Shown here piece by piece: positions 31,395 to 42,530 of a DNA stretch of 64,000 nt. Every line of letters begins with the position of its first letter. Positions within the stretch are counted from its first letter, which is position 1. The stretch is from Muscardinus avellanarius. Taxonomy: Eukaryota; Chordata; Mammalia; Rodentia; Gliridae. The stretch covers positions 149,059,052-149,123,051 of the forward strand of contig OY726560.1 of the NCBI GenBank assembly GCA_963383645.1, given 5' to 3'. The notes under the pieces were generated by a model. The model had not been told where the DNA came from and made no database searches. It worked only from the letters and a program-made list of their open reading frames with translations. The translations under genes and the position numbers were made by a program.

Positions 31395-31738
31395 TGCTTC
31401 CTTTCACAGGCCTTTCCCCGCCTGCCTGGCTGCGCTGCTCCTCCAGCCTGGGCTGCTACTCACATCCTGAGCTCCAGGTGGGACTCCCTGCCCAGGTGGG
31501 ACTCCCTGCCCACTGGGAGCAACTGCCGGGCTCCGTGGTCTTCTGTACACTGCTCTGATTTTGAGACTCCAGCTTTTGGACTGCTCCACCAGCTGCTGGT
31601 TCCTCTGGCTCTCTGTGTGCATCAGCAACCTGGGACTACACCGCTTTGGATTGTAAGCTGATTTGATAAATCCCCCTTTACTATATACATGTCCTGTGAG
31701 TTCTGTTACTTCAGCAAACCCTGACCGATACACATGAG
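31395..31738 (+). mobile_element. ERV LTR fragment, plus-oriented arm of an inverted pair
   Basis: Ends TTCTGTTACTTCAGCAAACCC...GATACACA, an LTR-like terminus related to ERVL/MaLR ends, with a GATAAATCCCC site before it. 31411-31556 is repeated inverted at 32421-32546. An 18-base unit (GGTGGGACTCCCTGCCCA) is duplicated in tandem at about 31479-31514. Confidence 0.6.
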
Positions 31739-32412
31739 GTTGGTCTGCTGCATCCCAGCAGCCTCTGACTGCAGTGTCTTCCTAGCTGACCAGACATAAC
31801 CTCCCAGTTCCTGGGAAGCTTGTCTTTAGGAATCTGGCCTCCTCTATAGCCCCAGTTGTTCCCAGTGAGCACCCACCTGCTCCTACCTCTCCAGGCTGAG
31901 CCCAAAGATGCAAGCATCATTGGTGGCCAGAAGGACTTAGGAATCCCGAGAGTCTCTGGCTGAACCTTGAGCAGCATTCCAGGCTGGGCCAGGCCACCTG
32001 ACTCTAAGCACTGCCCTCCTCCCTCCTAGATACAAGGACTCAGCTCCCTTTGATTTTGAGCTGATTCTCCCACAGGGGTCACAGTGCCTGGGTCCTGGAG
32101 TCTCCCAGGGGAGTCCTGCCCAGTTGTTGGGACAGAGCTGATTCCATTTGGTTCTGGTTATCAGTGTGGCTGCATCAAATGTGTCCTTAACATGGGGTAG
32201 GGCTGCCTCTGGAGCGCTGGCAGCTCCATGGTTTTTTGTTTTTTTTTTTTTTTACCTGTGGCCTCTGCTTAGAGATTTGAGAATCAAGATCACTTCCATT
32301 TAGATTAAAAAGTATATACCTGCGTGTTTGGGACAGAAGATGAGGGTTTCTGGGGTAGAGGGAGGCCAGATTGTCAGAAAGTGGCTGAAAGCTCTCTGTA
32401 TATCTTTGCAAA
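31739..32412. other. Spacer between inverted LTR arms
   Basis: Unique sequence with a T13 run near 32241; no gene recognised. Confidence 0.5.
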
Positions 32413-32550
32413 TTTCAGAGTGTACAGAAGATCACGGACCCCGGCAGTTGCTCCCAGTGGGCAGAGAGTCCCATCTGGAACTCAGGATGTGAGTAGCAGC
32501 TCAGGCTGGAGGAGCAGCGCAGCCAGGCAGGCAGGGAAAGGCCTGGAGTG
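32413..32550 (-). mobile_element. LTR fragment, minus-oriented arm of the inverted pair
   Basis: GTGTACAGAAGATCACGGAC...GCAGGGAAAGGCCT is the reverse complement of 31411-31556 with only a handful of substitutions, lacking the 18-base tandem duplication. Confidence 0.75.
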
Positions 32551-32939
32551 CCACACCCAGGAGGTGGCCCCACACTCAGGAGGTTCAGCATGGCCGCTGA
32601 ACCTGAATGAAGACAGGAGAGCACAGAAAGGCCACTCACCTGGGAGTGGATGGACCTCAGGCCTTTCTGCTCTTGCAGGTTACCCAGCTCTGACACCTCC
32701 CTTCTCTCCTTTGATCTTGTCAAGAAGTCAGAAGCCAAACAAGAGGGCAGTTCGCATCACCACTTCCCAGGGAGGCAAGGAGCGTCCAACATCGCCCCCT
32801 TCCGGCTGCAGAGTGCAGTGCGAGAAACTTCAGCCCTGCAGTGTGTGGAAGCCCAGTCTGGCAGCAGGAGCCCCTCCGAGGCGACCTGAGCTCCTGTGAG
32901 GGTGGGTGGGGTCCTCCCAGGGCCAGCGAAGGCCCCCTG
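32551..32939. other. Unique DNA, no gene recognised
   Basis: The frame 32324-32899 (191 codons) starts in repeat DNA and runs through the LTR arm, so it is not credible. Confidence 0.5.
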
Positions 32940-33291
32940 TTCTGGAGATGGGAAGTCTGAAGTCAAGGCATGGCTATACTGCCTGTGAACTCGGTGGTGG
33001 CAGCCAATCCTTGGACTGCTTGGCTTGAAAATGCACCACTCCAGTCGCTGCCTCCAGTGTCCGCGATGCTTCACTCCTGTGCGTGTCTCTGTGTCTTCAC
33101 ATGGTCTGCTTGTGTCTGCATCTGAATTTTCCACATCGTTTAAAGGCATTTGTCATTGGAATTGAGCCCTTGGATTCCTGTCGGCCTCATCTTGAATACA
33201 TCTGTAAAGACCCTATTTCATATAAAGTCACATTCAAAGGCTAGGACTTCAACCTTTCTTTTAAGGTGACACAATTCAATCTACAACAGGG
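32940..33291 (-). mobile_element. MaLR LTR (MLT1-like)
   Basis: GTGTCTTCACATGGTCTGC, AAAGACCCTATTTCATATAAAGTCACATTC and GACACAATTCAATCTACAACA match antisense MLT1. Confidence 0.8.
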
Positions 33292-33799
33292 CAGTTTTCC
33301 CTCCTGGGCTCACACTGTGGCCAGCCAAGGGCCGTGGAAGGACCCCAAGCTGACACTAGATCCTGCAGCCCTAACCGCCAACAAATTAGCAAATCCCACT
33401 GATCTCTAATTTATTAGCTTTGCATTGATCTAACGCCCTTCAGTGCAGAGCCCTACAAACACACACTGTTTTCCTACTGACTCCCAGCCAGGTATGTGGT
33501 GGGGAGCTGGGCCAGCTGGCCGGGAGCTCCCTCCCTGGCCAGGAAGGCAGGTGGGATGGGCCAAGTTTTCCTCCTCTGCTCCTCTGCCTGGCCACGCTCA
33601 TCTGTAGTCAGACAGAGGCAGCTCTGGCTTTCTGCAGCCCACCTCTCAGCCTGACCTTAGCATCCAGCTGCTTCACTGTCAGTAGCTTTGTGAGCAGTGG
33701 CCGGGGCAGTCATGGTGGGTGCTCAGATTCTGCCGATTCTGACAACTGGCAGCCAGGTTGCTTTCTGTGTGCATCACAAACTCCCTGGTGTCCCTCGGG
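33292..33799. other. Unique DNA, no gene recognised
   Basis: Lies between two MLT1-like LTRs of the same orientation; it does not look like MaLR internal sequence, so these are probably separate solo LTRs. Confidence 0.45.
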
Positions 33800-34256
33800 C
33801 TGTATCAGCTTGCTAGGGCTGCTGTAACAAAGAATCACAAACTGGGTGTGTAAACAGCAGAAATGTATTGACTCAGTGCTGGAGGCTGAACTCAAGGTCA
33901 GCAGGGTTGTTTTCTTCCCTGGGCCCTTGCTTGTCCTTCTCCGGTCGGGGACAATCTATCCTGTGCCTCTCCCTCCCCAGCTTCTGGGGTTTTGCTGGCA
34001 GTGTTGGATATTTCTGAGCTCATGGAAGCTTTGTCCGATCTCTGCCGTCTATTCCACATGCCATTCTCCCTGTCAATTTCCTCTTTTTATGAGGACACCA
34101 GGTTAGGTTGGATTAGGGGTCCACCCTACTTCAATACAGCCTCCTCTTAGCTAATTACATCTGCTATGGCCATCTCCAAATAAGGCCACCTTCTTAGATG
34201 CTGAGGGTTAAGGCTTGAACATCTGGATTTTGAGGATGCAACTGAACCATAACAAA
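33800..34256 (-). mobile_element. MaLR LTR (MLT1-like)
   Basis: TGTATCAGCTTGCTAGGGCTG, TAACAAAGAATCACAAACTGGG, GGAGGCTGAACTCAAGGTCAG and CTGAACCATAACA are the antisense MLT1 ends. Confidence 0.85.
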
Positions 34257-34261
34257 GGCTC

Positions 34262-34510
34262 ATCAGAAACTTCCCCTCTTCCAGGAAGCCTTCTACACCT
34301 GCGCCCCACTACCATCTCCCCATCCCCCCAGAGCTCCTGCAGCACGTGGCTTCTGATGGTCTTGGGGCCACAGAGCCTCCTTGGCCTTCTCGGTGTTTAT
34401 ATTTTCTCCCCAATGCTGAACTGGGTTCTGCATCTTCGACACCATTTATAGCTTTTGACACAGACTCGGCACAGCAGAAGCTCTTGCATCTGATGTTACT
34501 AGGCTGGTTG
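34262..34510 (+). mobile_element. Probable L2 fragment
   Basis: TTCCAGGAAGCCTTCTACACC followed by C-rich decayed sequence and ACACCATTTATAGC resembles the L2 3' region; diverged. Confidence 0.45.
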
Positions 34511-34931
34511 TTGGGTGGCAAATGGAAAACCCAAAAGAGACACCAGGTAGCTGTGTGGGCCCAGCACACAGGGGGAAGGAGGAGGCTGACTTGGGTGAGG
34601 GTTTCTCCTGCGTGGAATAAGCAGCCCCCACCCCAGGTGAGAGGGGACAGGACACAGAGCCGCCCACTGACCAGGGAGCATGTGTCTTCCTATTTTTGTT
34701 GTGAAGGGAAAGGGCCATGCAGAGCCATTTGGGGCTTTACAAGTGGGCAGAAATGCTGGGCCACAGTGAGGGGCCCCTTTGGAACCTGGATTCCAAAATA
34801 AAATTGGGAAATAAAATTGTCTTCAGAGTTAAACTGTAAGAGAAACGCAAAGGCTCAAAGCAGAGAGCGGCAGTGATTTGGTTTGACCCGATTCACAGTA
34901 TGAATGCACCCAAAACGAATATGGTTGTCAG

Positions 34932-34933
<2 letters not shown>
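34511..34933. other. Unique DNA, no gene recognised
   Basis: The frame 34346-34801 (151 codons) begins in an L2-like repeat and has no splice context. Confidence 0.45.

Positions 34934-34982
<49 letters not shown>
34934..34982. repeat. (GT)n microsatellite
   Basis: About 24 uninterrupted dinucleotides; long enough to be highly polymorphic. Confidence 0.97.
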
Positions 34983-34985
<3 letters not shown>

Positions 34986-35364
34986 CCAGGAAAGCCCAGA
35001 GAAGAGAAGACACTGTCTTTGCTCAGCAAGACAGAGCCAGGCCAAGCGATGTGTCCTTTGCTCTCCCCTAAGGAAACGGGGAGGCTGGGCAGCGGCCGGC
35101 CCTGAGGGTGTGCCCTTGGGGAGTGGGGTGCACTTCCTTGCCGCAGGCTGATGCCTCCATCACCAACGCCATCTGCTTCCTCCAATGTCCCACCCCACAT
35201 TCCAAGCTTGCCCAGTACCCACTGTCATTGGCGTCCCAGGAGCGCTCCCCCAGGGAGGGAGTGTGCTGTGAGAAGATACTGAGGCCAAGTGTGTGGGGAA
35301 GAGGCTCAGAACTCAGTCTACACTGCGGCTCAGGCTGCCCGGCCATTTGGCCCAGCCCCTCTCC
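34983..35364. other. Unique GC-rich DNA
   Basis: No recognised gene or repeat. Confidence 0.5.
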
Positions 35365-35547
35365 TGGATAGCTTGGTATCTCTGGGAAAGTTACATGCCT
35401 TCTCTGAGCTTAGCCTCCTGTCTTTGAAGTGGATTTAATAACAGCCCTTGTCACACTGGCTGTTGTGAGGATTGAGGAGTCGTATCTCTGTAAAGTGCTT
35501 AGCACAATGGCTAGTACAGAGCAGGCTGTTAAAAAGTGTAAGCTTCT
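35365..35547 (+). mobile_element. MIR SINE, ancient but well preserved
   Basis: GGGAAAGTTACATGCCTTCTC, TTGTGAGGATTGAGGAGTCG, TAAAGTGCTTAGCACAATGG in sense MIR order. Confidence 0.85.
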
Positions 35548-36165
35548 ACCTTCACCATCAAACGTTACAATACATAGATTCAGTGAGCAAATGAGTCACA
35601 AGCCACATTCCAGGGCAGGATTGCGGTGGCTTGGACACTCTCACACCTAGGGACTGGCCCACCCCTCCTGGGGGGCAGCTGAGCTCCATCGGCCTGACAC
35701 GGCTCTCTTTGTGAGCAGGAGCTGGAGCTGGCGCTCTCTGAGCAGCGACGTGATCACCAGGCCGCATAGCGCAAAAGCAGTGGCTCGTTCTCCCCAAACT
35801 TCTCAGGCTGCTGAATTGGGTGATTTGTACCTTCTTGGCTTTGTGCGAATTTGGAGGGACGTAGACGTGTCCTTGCACAGACACTGCCTTGACACTTATT
35901 GTGAGTGGACCTCAGCTAGGGGCTTATTCAAAATGCAGACAATCAGATCAGATCCAGGGCCTGCGTGTAGACAGTAGAGTATGCTGCTGTGGTAAGTGCC
36001 AGGGAAACCTATAGTTTGGTCATCTCCAAGAGAAACCTTAGTATTTGGAATTGCTGTTTGTCCCCTACTCCAAAATAAATGTGCATCCCAGCAACTGACC
36101 AATCCGGACAAGGCTGCCTGGGCTGGTGCAGTGGTGCAGGCCCTTGCTTTGCTCTCCTTCTCTCT
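35548..36165. other. Unique DNA, no gene recognised
   Basis: Frames 35884-35558 (-) and 35711-35977 (+) overlap antisense and have no homology that I recognise. Confidence 0.45.
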
Positions 36166-36166
36166 C

Positions 36167-36168
36167 TC

Positions 36169-36213
<45 letters not shown>

Positions 36214-36410
36214 GTGCTGGGGATTGAACCCAGGAGCATTCTACCTCTGAGCTCCATGCTTAGTCCAATCTTTTATTCTTTATTTTGAAACAGGGTCTCA
36301 TTAAGTCGCAGAGGGCCTCACAAGTGGCTGAGGCTAGACACGAACCTGTGATCCTCCTGTCTCAGCCTCCCAAGCACTGGGATTACAAGTGCGCTCCACC
36401 ACGCCCGGCT
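36167..36410 (-). mobile_element. Composite B1-ID SINE with (TTTA)n tail
   Basis: Antisense copy; the A tail has become (TTTA)n at 36167-36211, followed by GGGGATTGAACCCAGGAGC and an intact 7SL half ending CACGCCCGGCT. Confidence 0.95.
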
Positions 36411-37570
36411 TTCCTTGCCTCTTATACCCTATCCCCTCTCCTTTTCTGAGACCCTGAACCTGCTCACCAACCTGGTTTCCCTTGCAATTATAATGAGAAA
36501 CTTCTCTGCCGTTTGCTAAGTGAATTACTATTTTTTAAGCATGTTTAATTTTCAAGGGAGTTGTTGTTAAGGCAAGTTCCACTGCAGAGAGAGTTTTCTC
36601 GCCCCTCTGCTACTGCCTGGTGGGTACCAGCCCAGGCCCTGGCATGCACCTCCTGGCACCTGAGCAGTGAACAGCATCCTTAGCCTTCCAGAGCATCCCG
36701 CCCCCCTCCTCCGCACCTTGCTGGCCCGTCCAGCGGCGCAGAGTTGGCACACGGGCATGCCCTGCCTCCGCGCTTTCCATGTCTTACCTGCTCTGGAGCA
36801 AATACAAGCACATGTCAGCGGCAGAGCAGTAAAATCTGATGACAGCCAAAGAGCTCATACGTCTTCCAAATTGCAGCCTGCACTTCCTCTGCCTTTCCAT
36901 CCCGGCATGCCTGAACGGCTGCTCCTGGGGACCCATCCCGGCCCTGTAATCTTCAGCTGCTCTGGGAAATGCCGAGGCTCAGGGAGCCAGCCTCTTCCTG
37001 GTGCACCTTCCTCTAGAGCTGAGGATGCAGGTAAAGAGCTTGGACCCCATGAGAGGGGGAAGAGAGGACAAAGTCTAGACCCCTCCCCAACCCAGCTCTT
37101 TCCAAACGCTCCCTCCGCTTTCTACAAGGAAGACCAGCCAATAAATAAAGGGATTCAGTGACTGTGCCACAGGAATCTCAGTGAAGGCCAAAAGAGAACT
37201 CCCACAGTTCATAGGGCGGTGGCGGGGAGACGCTGCCTCCTTCCTGAACCCTATGCTATGTGAGTGAACACAACAGAAGGGTTAGAGTTTTCCTCTAGTA
37301 CCTAAAACGAGGCCTCTGCCCTGGGGTTCGATTTGAACACAGTGGTTGGCACGCTGGAGTAAACTTTGCCCAAGAAGGGAGATGGGAGAAGCTCGTTGGC
37401 TGGCTCCTGTGCTCCCTAAATTTGCAAAGGGCTTTGAGACCAAGGCTTCTCTGATGCCACTTGCTTGTCATGGGTACGAGGAGGCTTTTCCTCCAAAGCT
37501 TTTTTTTTTTTTTAACTTTAAAGACGAATCTTCCAATTTATGTAAGGAGAAACAAAGCCATTGAATCGCT
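36411..37570. other. Unique DNA, no gene recognised
   Basis: The frame 36667-37161 (164 codons) is Pro/Ser-rich, starts at an ATG-like ATGAAC context without Kozak support and matches no family I know. 36460-36560 is AT-rich. Confidence 0.45.
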
Positions 37571-37642
37571 GCTTCTTTCTTTCTTTCTTTCTTTTTTTCT
37601 CCTTCCTTCCTTCCTTCCTTCCTTCCTTCCTTCTTTCTTTTT
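37571..37642. repeat. (CTTT)n(CCTT)n microsatellite
   Basis: Tetranucleotide pyrimidine tract at the tail side of the adjoining SINE. Confidence 0.95.
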
Positions 37643-37853
37643 CTTATTTTTATTTTGTACTGGGGATGGAACCCAGGGGCATTCTACCTCTGAGCTACAT
37701 CCTCAGCCCTATTTTTTATTCTTTATTTTGAAACAGGGTCTCACTAAGTTGCAGAGGGCCTCACTAAGTAGCTGAGGCTGTCCGTGAACCCGGACTCTCC
37801 TGTCTTAGCCTCCCAAATGCTGGGATTACAGGCGTGCGCCACCACGCCCGGCT
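37643..37853 (-). mobile_element. Composite B1-ID SINE
   Basis: Near-consensus antisense copy (GGGGATGGAACCCAGGGGCA ... CACGCCCGGCT); its tail is the CTTT/CCTT tract. Confidence 0.95.
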
Positions 37854-38667
37854 CACCCCTTTCTTAATGAAGAATGAATCATTGCTTTAAAGCTCTCTGC
37901 CACCTTTACCAGCTAACCCTGTAATTAGAGCATGATTGCTTCCTTTCTCCTGCCAGATCTCCAAAGCAAGACCCACCAGTGGGGAGCCATCAAGAAATAG
38001 GTAGCCCACTCGAATTAGAACCCTTTAAGGAATCCGTTTTTAAAGTGTGTAAGCAGGACACAGGAACAGAAAGGGCTGGCATGGTATCCTGGACCCAGTA
38101 ATTCACCACCACGGGGCTCTTAGGCCTGGGGCTGAGCAGTACCAAATCTGGAAGGAGACAGTTAAGTGGAGAGGTGGCCGCAGAGGAGCTGGGGCCTTCA
38201 GCCAAGGGGTGCCGCCAGCCTGAGGTGACCCCATGAGAACAGCCTCCAGCCCTCTTCCAAGGTCGCCATTGGCCAGAGCCAACCAAGCATCAGAGGGGAG
38301 GAGCCTGTTCTTAGTTATCGTTTGGATGCTGGGGGCAGATGTCAATATTGCTTCCTCGAAGCAAATTGATTGCTTGACTTAGAAAGATGGATTTTTTTTC
38401 TTTACAATGCCAAAAGAGATCTCCTGGGTAAACATTAATTTATGAGATCTCTAGGGGCCCTGGAAGGATAAAATTGACCCTGTGTCTAGGGATGCACAGG
38501 AGGACCTCAATGATAAAGTTATGGTATTATAACAGTAATTTCAGATGCCTACAAAAATTGGGTAGCTAGCAAGGTCCTTACCTGGCCCTGGGCCCAGAGC
38601 AATTTCACTCTGGGATCTCCTCGACGGTTTTTTGGCCCTGTCTCATCTTTGCCCCTTTCAGCCATTC
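37854..38667. other. Unique DNA, no gene recognised
   Basis: Antisense frames 38286-37990 and 38345-38103 are unsupported. Confidence 0.45.
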
Positions 38668-38681
38668 AAAATCTGATCAGA

Positions 38682-38876
38682 GCCAGGTGTGGTGGCGCAC
38701 GCTTGTAATCCCTGCGCTTGGGAGGCAGAGACAGGAGGGTCACGCTGGTTCGAAGCCAGCCTCGCTGGCTTAAGAGACCTGTTTCCAAATAAAAATATAA
38801 AAAGATAGGTGTCTGGGAATGTAGACCGGAGGTAGAAGGATTTCCAGGAACCCCAGAACCACCCAAAAAAAAAAAA
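38682..38876 (+). mobile_element. Composite SINE, CTGGAAGCCC subfamily (sense), with TSD
   Basis: GCTGGCTTAAGAGACC and GATTTCCAGGAACCCC diagnostics. AAATCTGATCAGA at 38669 and about 38875 is the duplicated target. Confidence 0.95.
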
Positions 38877-38887
38877 ATCTGATCAGA

Positions 38888-39109
38888 TTTGCCAGTGAAA
38901 TCAATCAGAAATAGAAGCTCCCTCTTGTATAATCCCTTTACCTGATTGTAAAAGTAGCACAGGCTCATTGTAGAGAATCGGAAAGCTGTAAAACATAGAG
39001 AAGAAAAATGAGGCAACCATGTTTTCTTGCCTCCTGATAATTGCCAACAATTTTCTGATTTCTCCTTTCCAGTGTCAGAAATTAGACAAGCAATATCAAC
39101 ACAGATCCT
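38888..39109. other. AT-rich unassigned sequence
   Basis: No gene; may be the diverged upstream part of the L1 fragment that follows. Confidence 0.4.
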
Positions 39110-39495
39110 GCTGTCATTAAAAGATAATAAGCAGATACTTTGAATTTTATGCTCATAAATCAACACCTTCAAAGAAATAATGGGCCAATTCTTTAAATCC
39201 TGCAAACCAACCCAAACCCAGATACTATACTATCACAATAGCCCTGTAACTATCAAAGAGACAGAGTTCGTAATTTACAGAGCTTCCAAGACAGTTTTAC
39301 TAGAGATTTCTCCCCGACATTTGAAGAATTAACACTAATTTTGCGCTTACATTTCCAGAAAACAGAAGAGGAGGGAACATTTCCCAGCTCATTTTTGAAA
39401 CGCATTTCATCCCACTTCTAAACCACAGACCATCTCTCAGAGACTTGGTCCAAACTCCTCAACAAAACGTCAGCAAATTGACTCTAGCAATGAAC
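39110..39495 (+). pseudogene. Old L1 ORF2 fragment (start of the reverse-transcriptase domain)
   Basis: AAAGATAATAAGCAGATAC, ACATTTGAAGAATTAACACT, GAAGAGGAGGGAACATTTCCC and CCTCAACAAAACGTCAGC follow L1 ORF2 in order. Heavily decayed, no frame survives. Confidence 0.75.
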
Positions 39496-39744
39496 AGACA
39501 GAAGTCTGGGAGGCCAGGTGTTTCCCCAGGAGAAGTTGAAGCTTCGGATGTAGATATTGTAATTACCAGTTATTGTAACTTCCCATGTATTGTAATAATT
39601 TCTTGAACTGTAGCTTACTTGTCTGTAATTTAGGGGCAACACACACATTTTAGGACTAATGTGTGTGTTTAGTAAATGAGATGATATTTCTAAGAATTCA
39701 GTGGAGGTTTTCATTTTGCTATAGTTGTGTATTTTTTCTTATTA

Positions 39745-39762
39745 GTGTGTGTGTGTGTGTGT
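39745..39762. repeat. (GT)9 microsatellite
   Basis: Short run in the tail of the next SINE. Confidence 0.9.
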
Positions 39763-39961
39763 AGTACTAGGGGTGGAACCCAGGGGCTTTTCTACCTCCG
39801 GGCTATACTTCCAGACCTATTTTATACTTTACTTGGAAACAGGGTCTCACTAAGTTGCTGAGAGCCTCACTAAGTAGCCGAGGCTGACTTTGAACCTGTG
39901 TGATCCTCCTGTCTCAGCCTCCCAAGCGCTGGGATTATAAGCATGCGCCACCAAGCCCGGC
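39763..39961 (-). mobile_element. Composite B1-ID SINE, intermediate subfamily
   Basis: CTTTTCTACCTCCGGGCTATACTTCCAGACC carries the CCGGGCT and AGACC variants of the young subfamily, with the standard CTCACTAAGTTGCTGAG head. Confidence 0.95.
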
Positions 39962-40074
39962 ATATTATTTTTTTTTCTTAAAGAAGGATGAATGCCAGCT
40001 TCCATGGCCAGTTCTCTACTCTCTCTCCTGAGCAAACATTATCCTGAAGGTGTGGGTAGTGTGTCTCTCTGTTT

Positions 40075-40075
<1 letters not shown>

Positions 40076-40109
<34 letters not shown>

Positions 40110-40302
40110 TTAGTACTGGGAATGAAACCCAGAGGCTTTCTACTGCCAGGCTACACTCCCAGACCTATTGTATTTGGAAACAGGGTCTCACTAAGTTGCT
40201 GAGAGCCTCACTAAGTAGCTGAGGCTGGCTCTGAACCTGTGCGATCCTCCTGTCTCAGCCTCCCAAGTACCAGAATGATAGGCGTGTACCACTGTGCTCG
40301 GC
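40076..40302 (-). mobile_element. Composite B1-ID SINE with (TTTA)n tail
   Basis: Antisense copy; tail (TTTA)n at 40076-40111, shortened linker, 7SL end CACTGTGCTCGGCC. Confidence 0.9.
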
Positions 40303-40387
40303 CAATATGTGCATCATTTAAAGGAACAGAGATGGCATTATACAGCATCTCCAGTATCCATCTCTTAGTGAATTCCCTTCCATTGTT

Positions 40388-40547
40388 TTTCCTGGTCCTG
40401 GGGATTGAACCAGGTGCTTTCTATCTACAAGCTACACCCCTAGATACAAAGGGTCTCACTAAGTGGCTGAGGCTGTCTGCAAACTGCAATCCTCCTGTCT
40501 CAGCCTCCCAAATGCTGGGATGACAGGTGTGAGCCACCATGCCTGAC
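40388..40547 (-). mobile_element. Composite B1-ID SINE, internally deleted
   Basis: GGGGATTGAACCAGGTGC tail joined to CAAAGGGTCTCACTAAGTGG head half, ending CCATGCCTGACT. Confidence 0.85.
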
Positions 40548-40631
40548 TCTCAGGTTGGTTTTCAACCTGCAATCCTCCTGCCTTGGCCTCCTAAGTACTG
40601 ACATTACAGGGCTGCACCACCAAGCCCAGTC
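40548..40631 (-). mobile_element. SINE fragment, 7SL half
   Basis: CAACCTGCAATCCTCCTGCC ... CACCAAGCCCAG, directly after another SINE. Confidence 0.75.
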
Positions 40632-40722
40632 CTTCTGTTCTTTTGACCTGTGTGTACAGGTTTGTATGCATACATATACATATAATTTTAACAACTGGGA
40701 GCATACTAAATATGTTCTTTTA

Positions 40723-40918
40723 GCTGAGTGTGGTGGCACATGCTTGTAATTCCAGCACTTAGGAGGCTGAGACAGGAGGATCGCAGATTCAAAGCCAGCC
40801 TCAGCAACTTAGACCCTGTTTTCAAATAAAAAATACAGTAGGGATGAAGGTATAGCCCGGAGGTGGAAGGCTGCTGAGTTCCACCTCCAGTACCACAAAA
40901 ATTAAAAAAATAATAAAT
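40723..40918 (+). mobile_element. Composite B1-ID SINE with perfect TSD
   Basis: AAATATGTTCTTTTA at 40708 and 40919 brackets a full element with ID tail CCCGGAGGTGGAAGG and an A-rich tail. Confidence 0.95.
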
Positions 40919-40933
40919 AAATATGTTCTTTTA

Positions 40934-41505
40934 AAAACCTGAACACCTACTTGTAAAAGTTCAACACTGTATGCCAGCCAACGCTCCCTCCAACTACATA
41001 GTACGTTATTGTGCCTCCAGTGTGTACGCCAGCACTTGGCACTAAGCAGGTTCTCAGTAAATATCAGAGGCATGAGTCATGGAGCCCTCCCATCCCCACA
41101 GCTGCTCCTTAGAGCAGAGGCTGACTGGAGCTGGAGGTGGCAGGGCTGGGATCAGGGCTGCACCATCCGCCTCCAGAACTCTCGGCTCCGCAGGGGCAGC
41201 AGGTACCGTTAGGTGACCGTCCCGCCAGCAGATGGTCCCCTACTGCAGGTCCCCCCCTCCGTTGCAGACCAGGGAAGGGCTGGCTCCACTCAGGAGGAGC
41301 GCGGATGGCGGAGGGGAGGCGTCTTGGTGAGCTCGCAGTCCTGAGGAAGAGGGCCTGCAGTCTGCTGGAGGGGAACGGCCAAGAGCCGGGCCTTCCCGTC
41401 ACCCGGGAATGAAGAGAAGGCCCCGGAGAGAGGCTCGCTGTCCTGGCAAACAGGCCAGCAGGGAGGTACTCCCTGCCAGGGGCAGCCACAGAATAAAGAA
41501 CTCCA
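40934..41505. other. Unique DNA, GC-rich from 41100, no gene recognised
   Basis: 41100-41460 has many CpGs and antisense overlapping frames (41489-41109 -, 41137-41412 +). Without splice or homology evidence I do not call a gene. Confidence 0.45.
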
Positions 41506-41668
41506 CATCACACACATACCCACGCCATTCACACCCCATACACCCAGACTCACACATATCACACAGACACACACTCACATCCAACTCAAACACTTACACA
41601 CAGACATGCACTCATACCCATGGAGACGTGCCTGTGGTCACACCCTCACACACACTCACACCCCTTCA
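41506..41668. repeat. Degenerate CA-rich tract
   Basis: Irregular CACACAT/CACTCACAC units interspersed with other bases. Confidence 0.8.
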
Positions 41669-41924
41669 GCACAGGCGGCTCGATGGGCTTAAACTTTCCC
41701 CCATGCTACTCACGTGTCTGCTGAAGGGGATGCACTGACTCGTCGCAGGGCTTCCATAGCTCTTTCTCGGCCTGGCCTGTGGCTCTTTCTCCTCTCCCTG
41801 AGACACATCTGAGGTAAAAGCCAATGTTAATGATTGCGTCCGGAACCTCTGTGCCCTTGGCCTGTACGCTGAGGAAAGGCCGGGTGTGGACCCAGGGACG
41901 AGCCGCAGCCGGGAAGGGAGCCCA

Positions 41925-42048
41925 TTCCAGAGAGTGCCTTGAGTGCGGCCATCCAGCCTCCAGAATGGTGAGGAAACCAAAGCCTGCTGTTTAATCTGCC
42001 CGGTCTGCGGTATTTATTATGGCACCCAGAGCAGACTAATACAGGCTA
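41925..42048 (+). mobile_element. MaLR LTR (MLT1-like) 3' end
   Basis: CCAGCCTCCAGAATGGTGAG, CGGTCTGCGGTATTTATTATGG and CAGACTAATACA are the sense 3' end of MLT1. Confidence 0.75.
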
Positions 42049-42149
42049 ATACAGCTGGGTTCCTAAATGTGGCCCCCAAGACCCCGCTCTCCGCCTTCCT
42101 CTCCTGCCTGATCGCCCGCCTGCCTCCTGGGCTCAGTGCCTCCAGCCCT

Positions 42150-42530
42150 TGGGGGCATTCGGGAATTCCGCAATGCAGGGGCACATGCAGCCCCAGGGCC
42201 TTTGCATTTCCGTTCCCGCTGCAGCCACTCTCTTCTTCCATGCCAGTTTCCCCCGCTTCCTTCAAGTCTCTGCTTGCAAACCATCTTCTCAGTGAAGCCA
42301 ACCCTGAGAACCATTAAAATCTCAACTCACTTTCCCTCCAGCACTTCCAACCCCTTCATGGTCCACTTTTTACCTTCCCCCATGCTCTTATCACTTTCCA
42401 ATAATGTAAGCCAGAAAAATAGGGATGTTTGTCTATTTTTACCTGTGATAAACCCAAGCACCCAAGAGTAGGATTGACCGCACAGTTCCTGTTCAATAAA
42501 TGTTTCCAGACTGAGTGAATGAGCCTGATC
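42150..42530 (+). mobile_element. L2 3'-end fragment
   Basis: GGCCTTTGCATTTCCGTTCC, CCATCTTCTCAGTGAAGCC, CATGCTCTTATCACTTTCC and CTGTTCAATAAATGTTTCC follow the sense 3' L2 in order. Confidence 0.8.

Noticed and set aside
32324..32899. 191-codon plus-strand frame sharing a peptide with the antisense frame at 31733-31404
   Set aside because: The shared peptide is the LTR inverted repeat read in both arms, not a gene family.
38666..39205. Antisense 179-codon frame
   Set aside because: Most of it is the antisense translation of a SINE (GVPGNPSTSGLHSQT is a recurring SINE-derived peptide in this window).
39110..39495. AT-rich block first suspected to be a conserved enhancer
   Set aside because: Its blocks follow L1 ORF2 in order, so it is a decayed L1 fragment.
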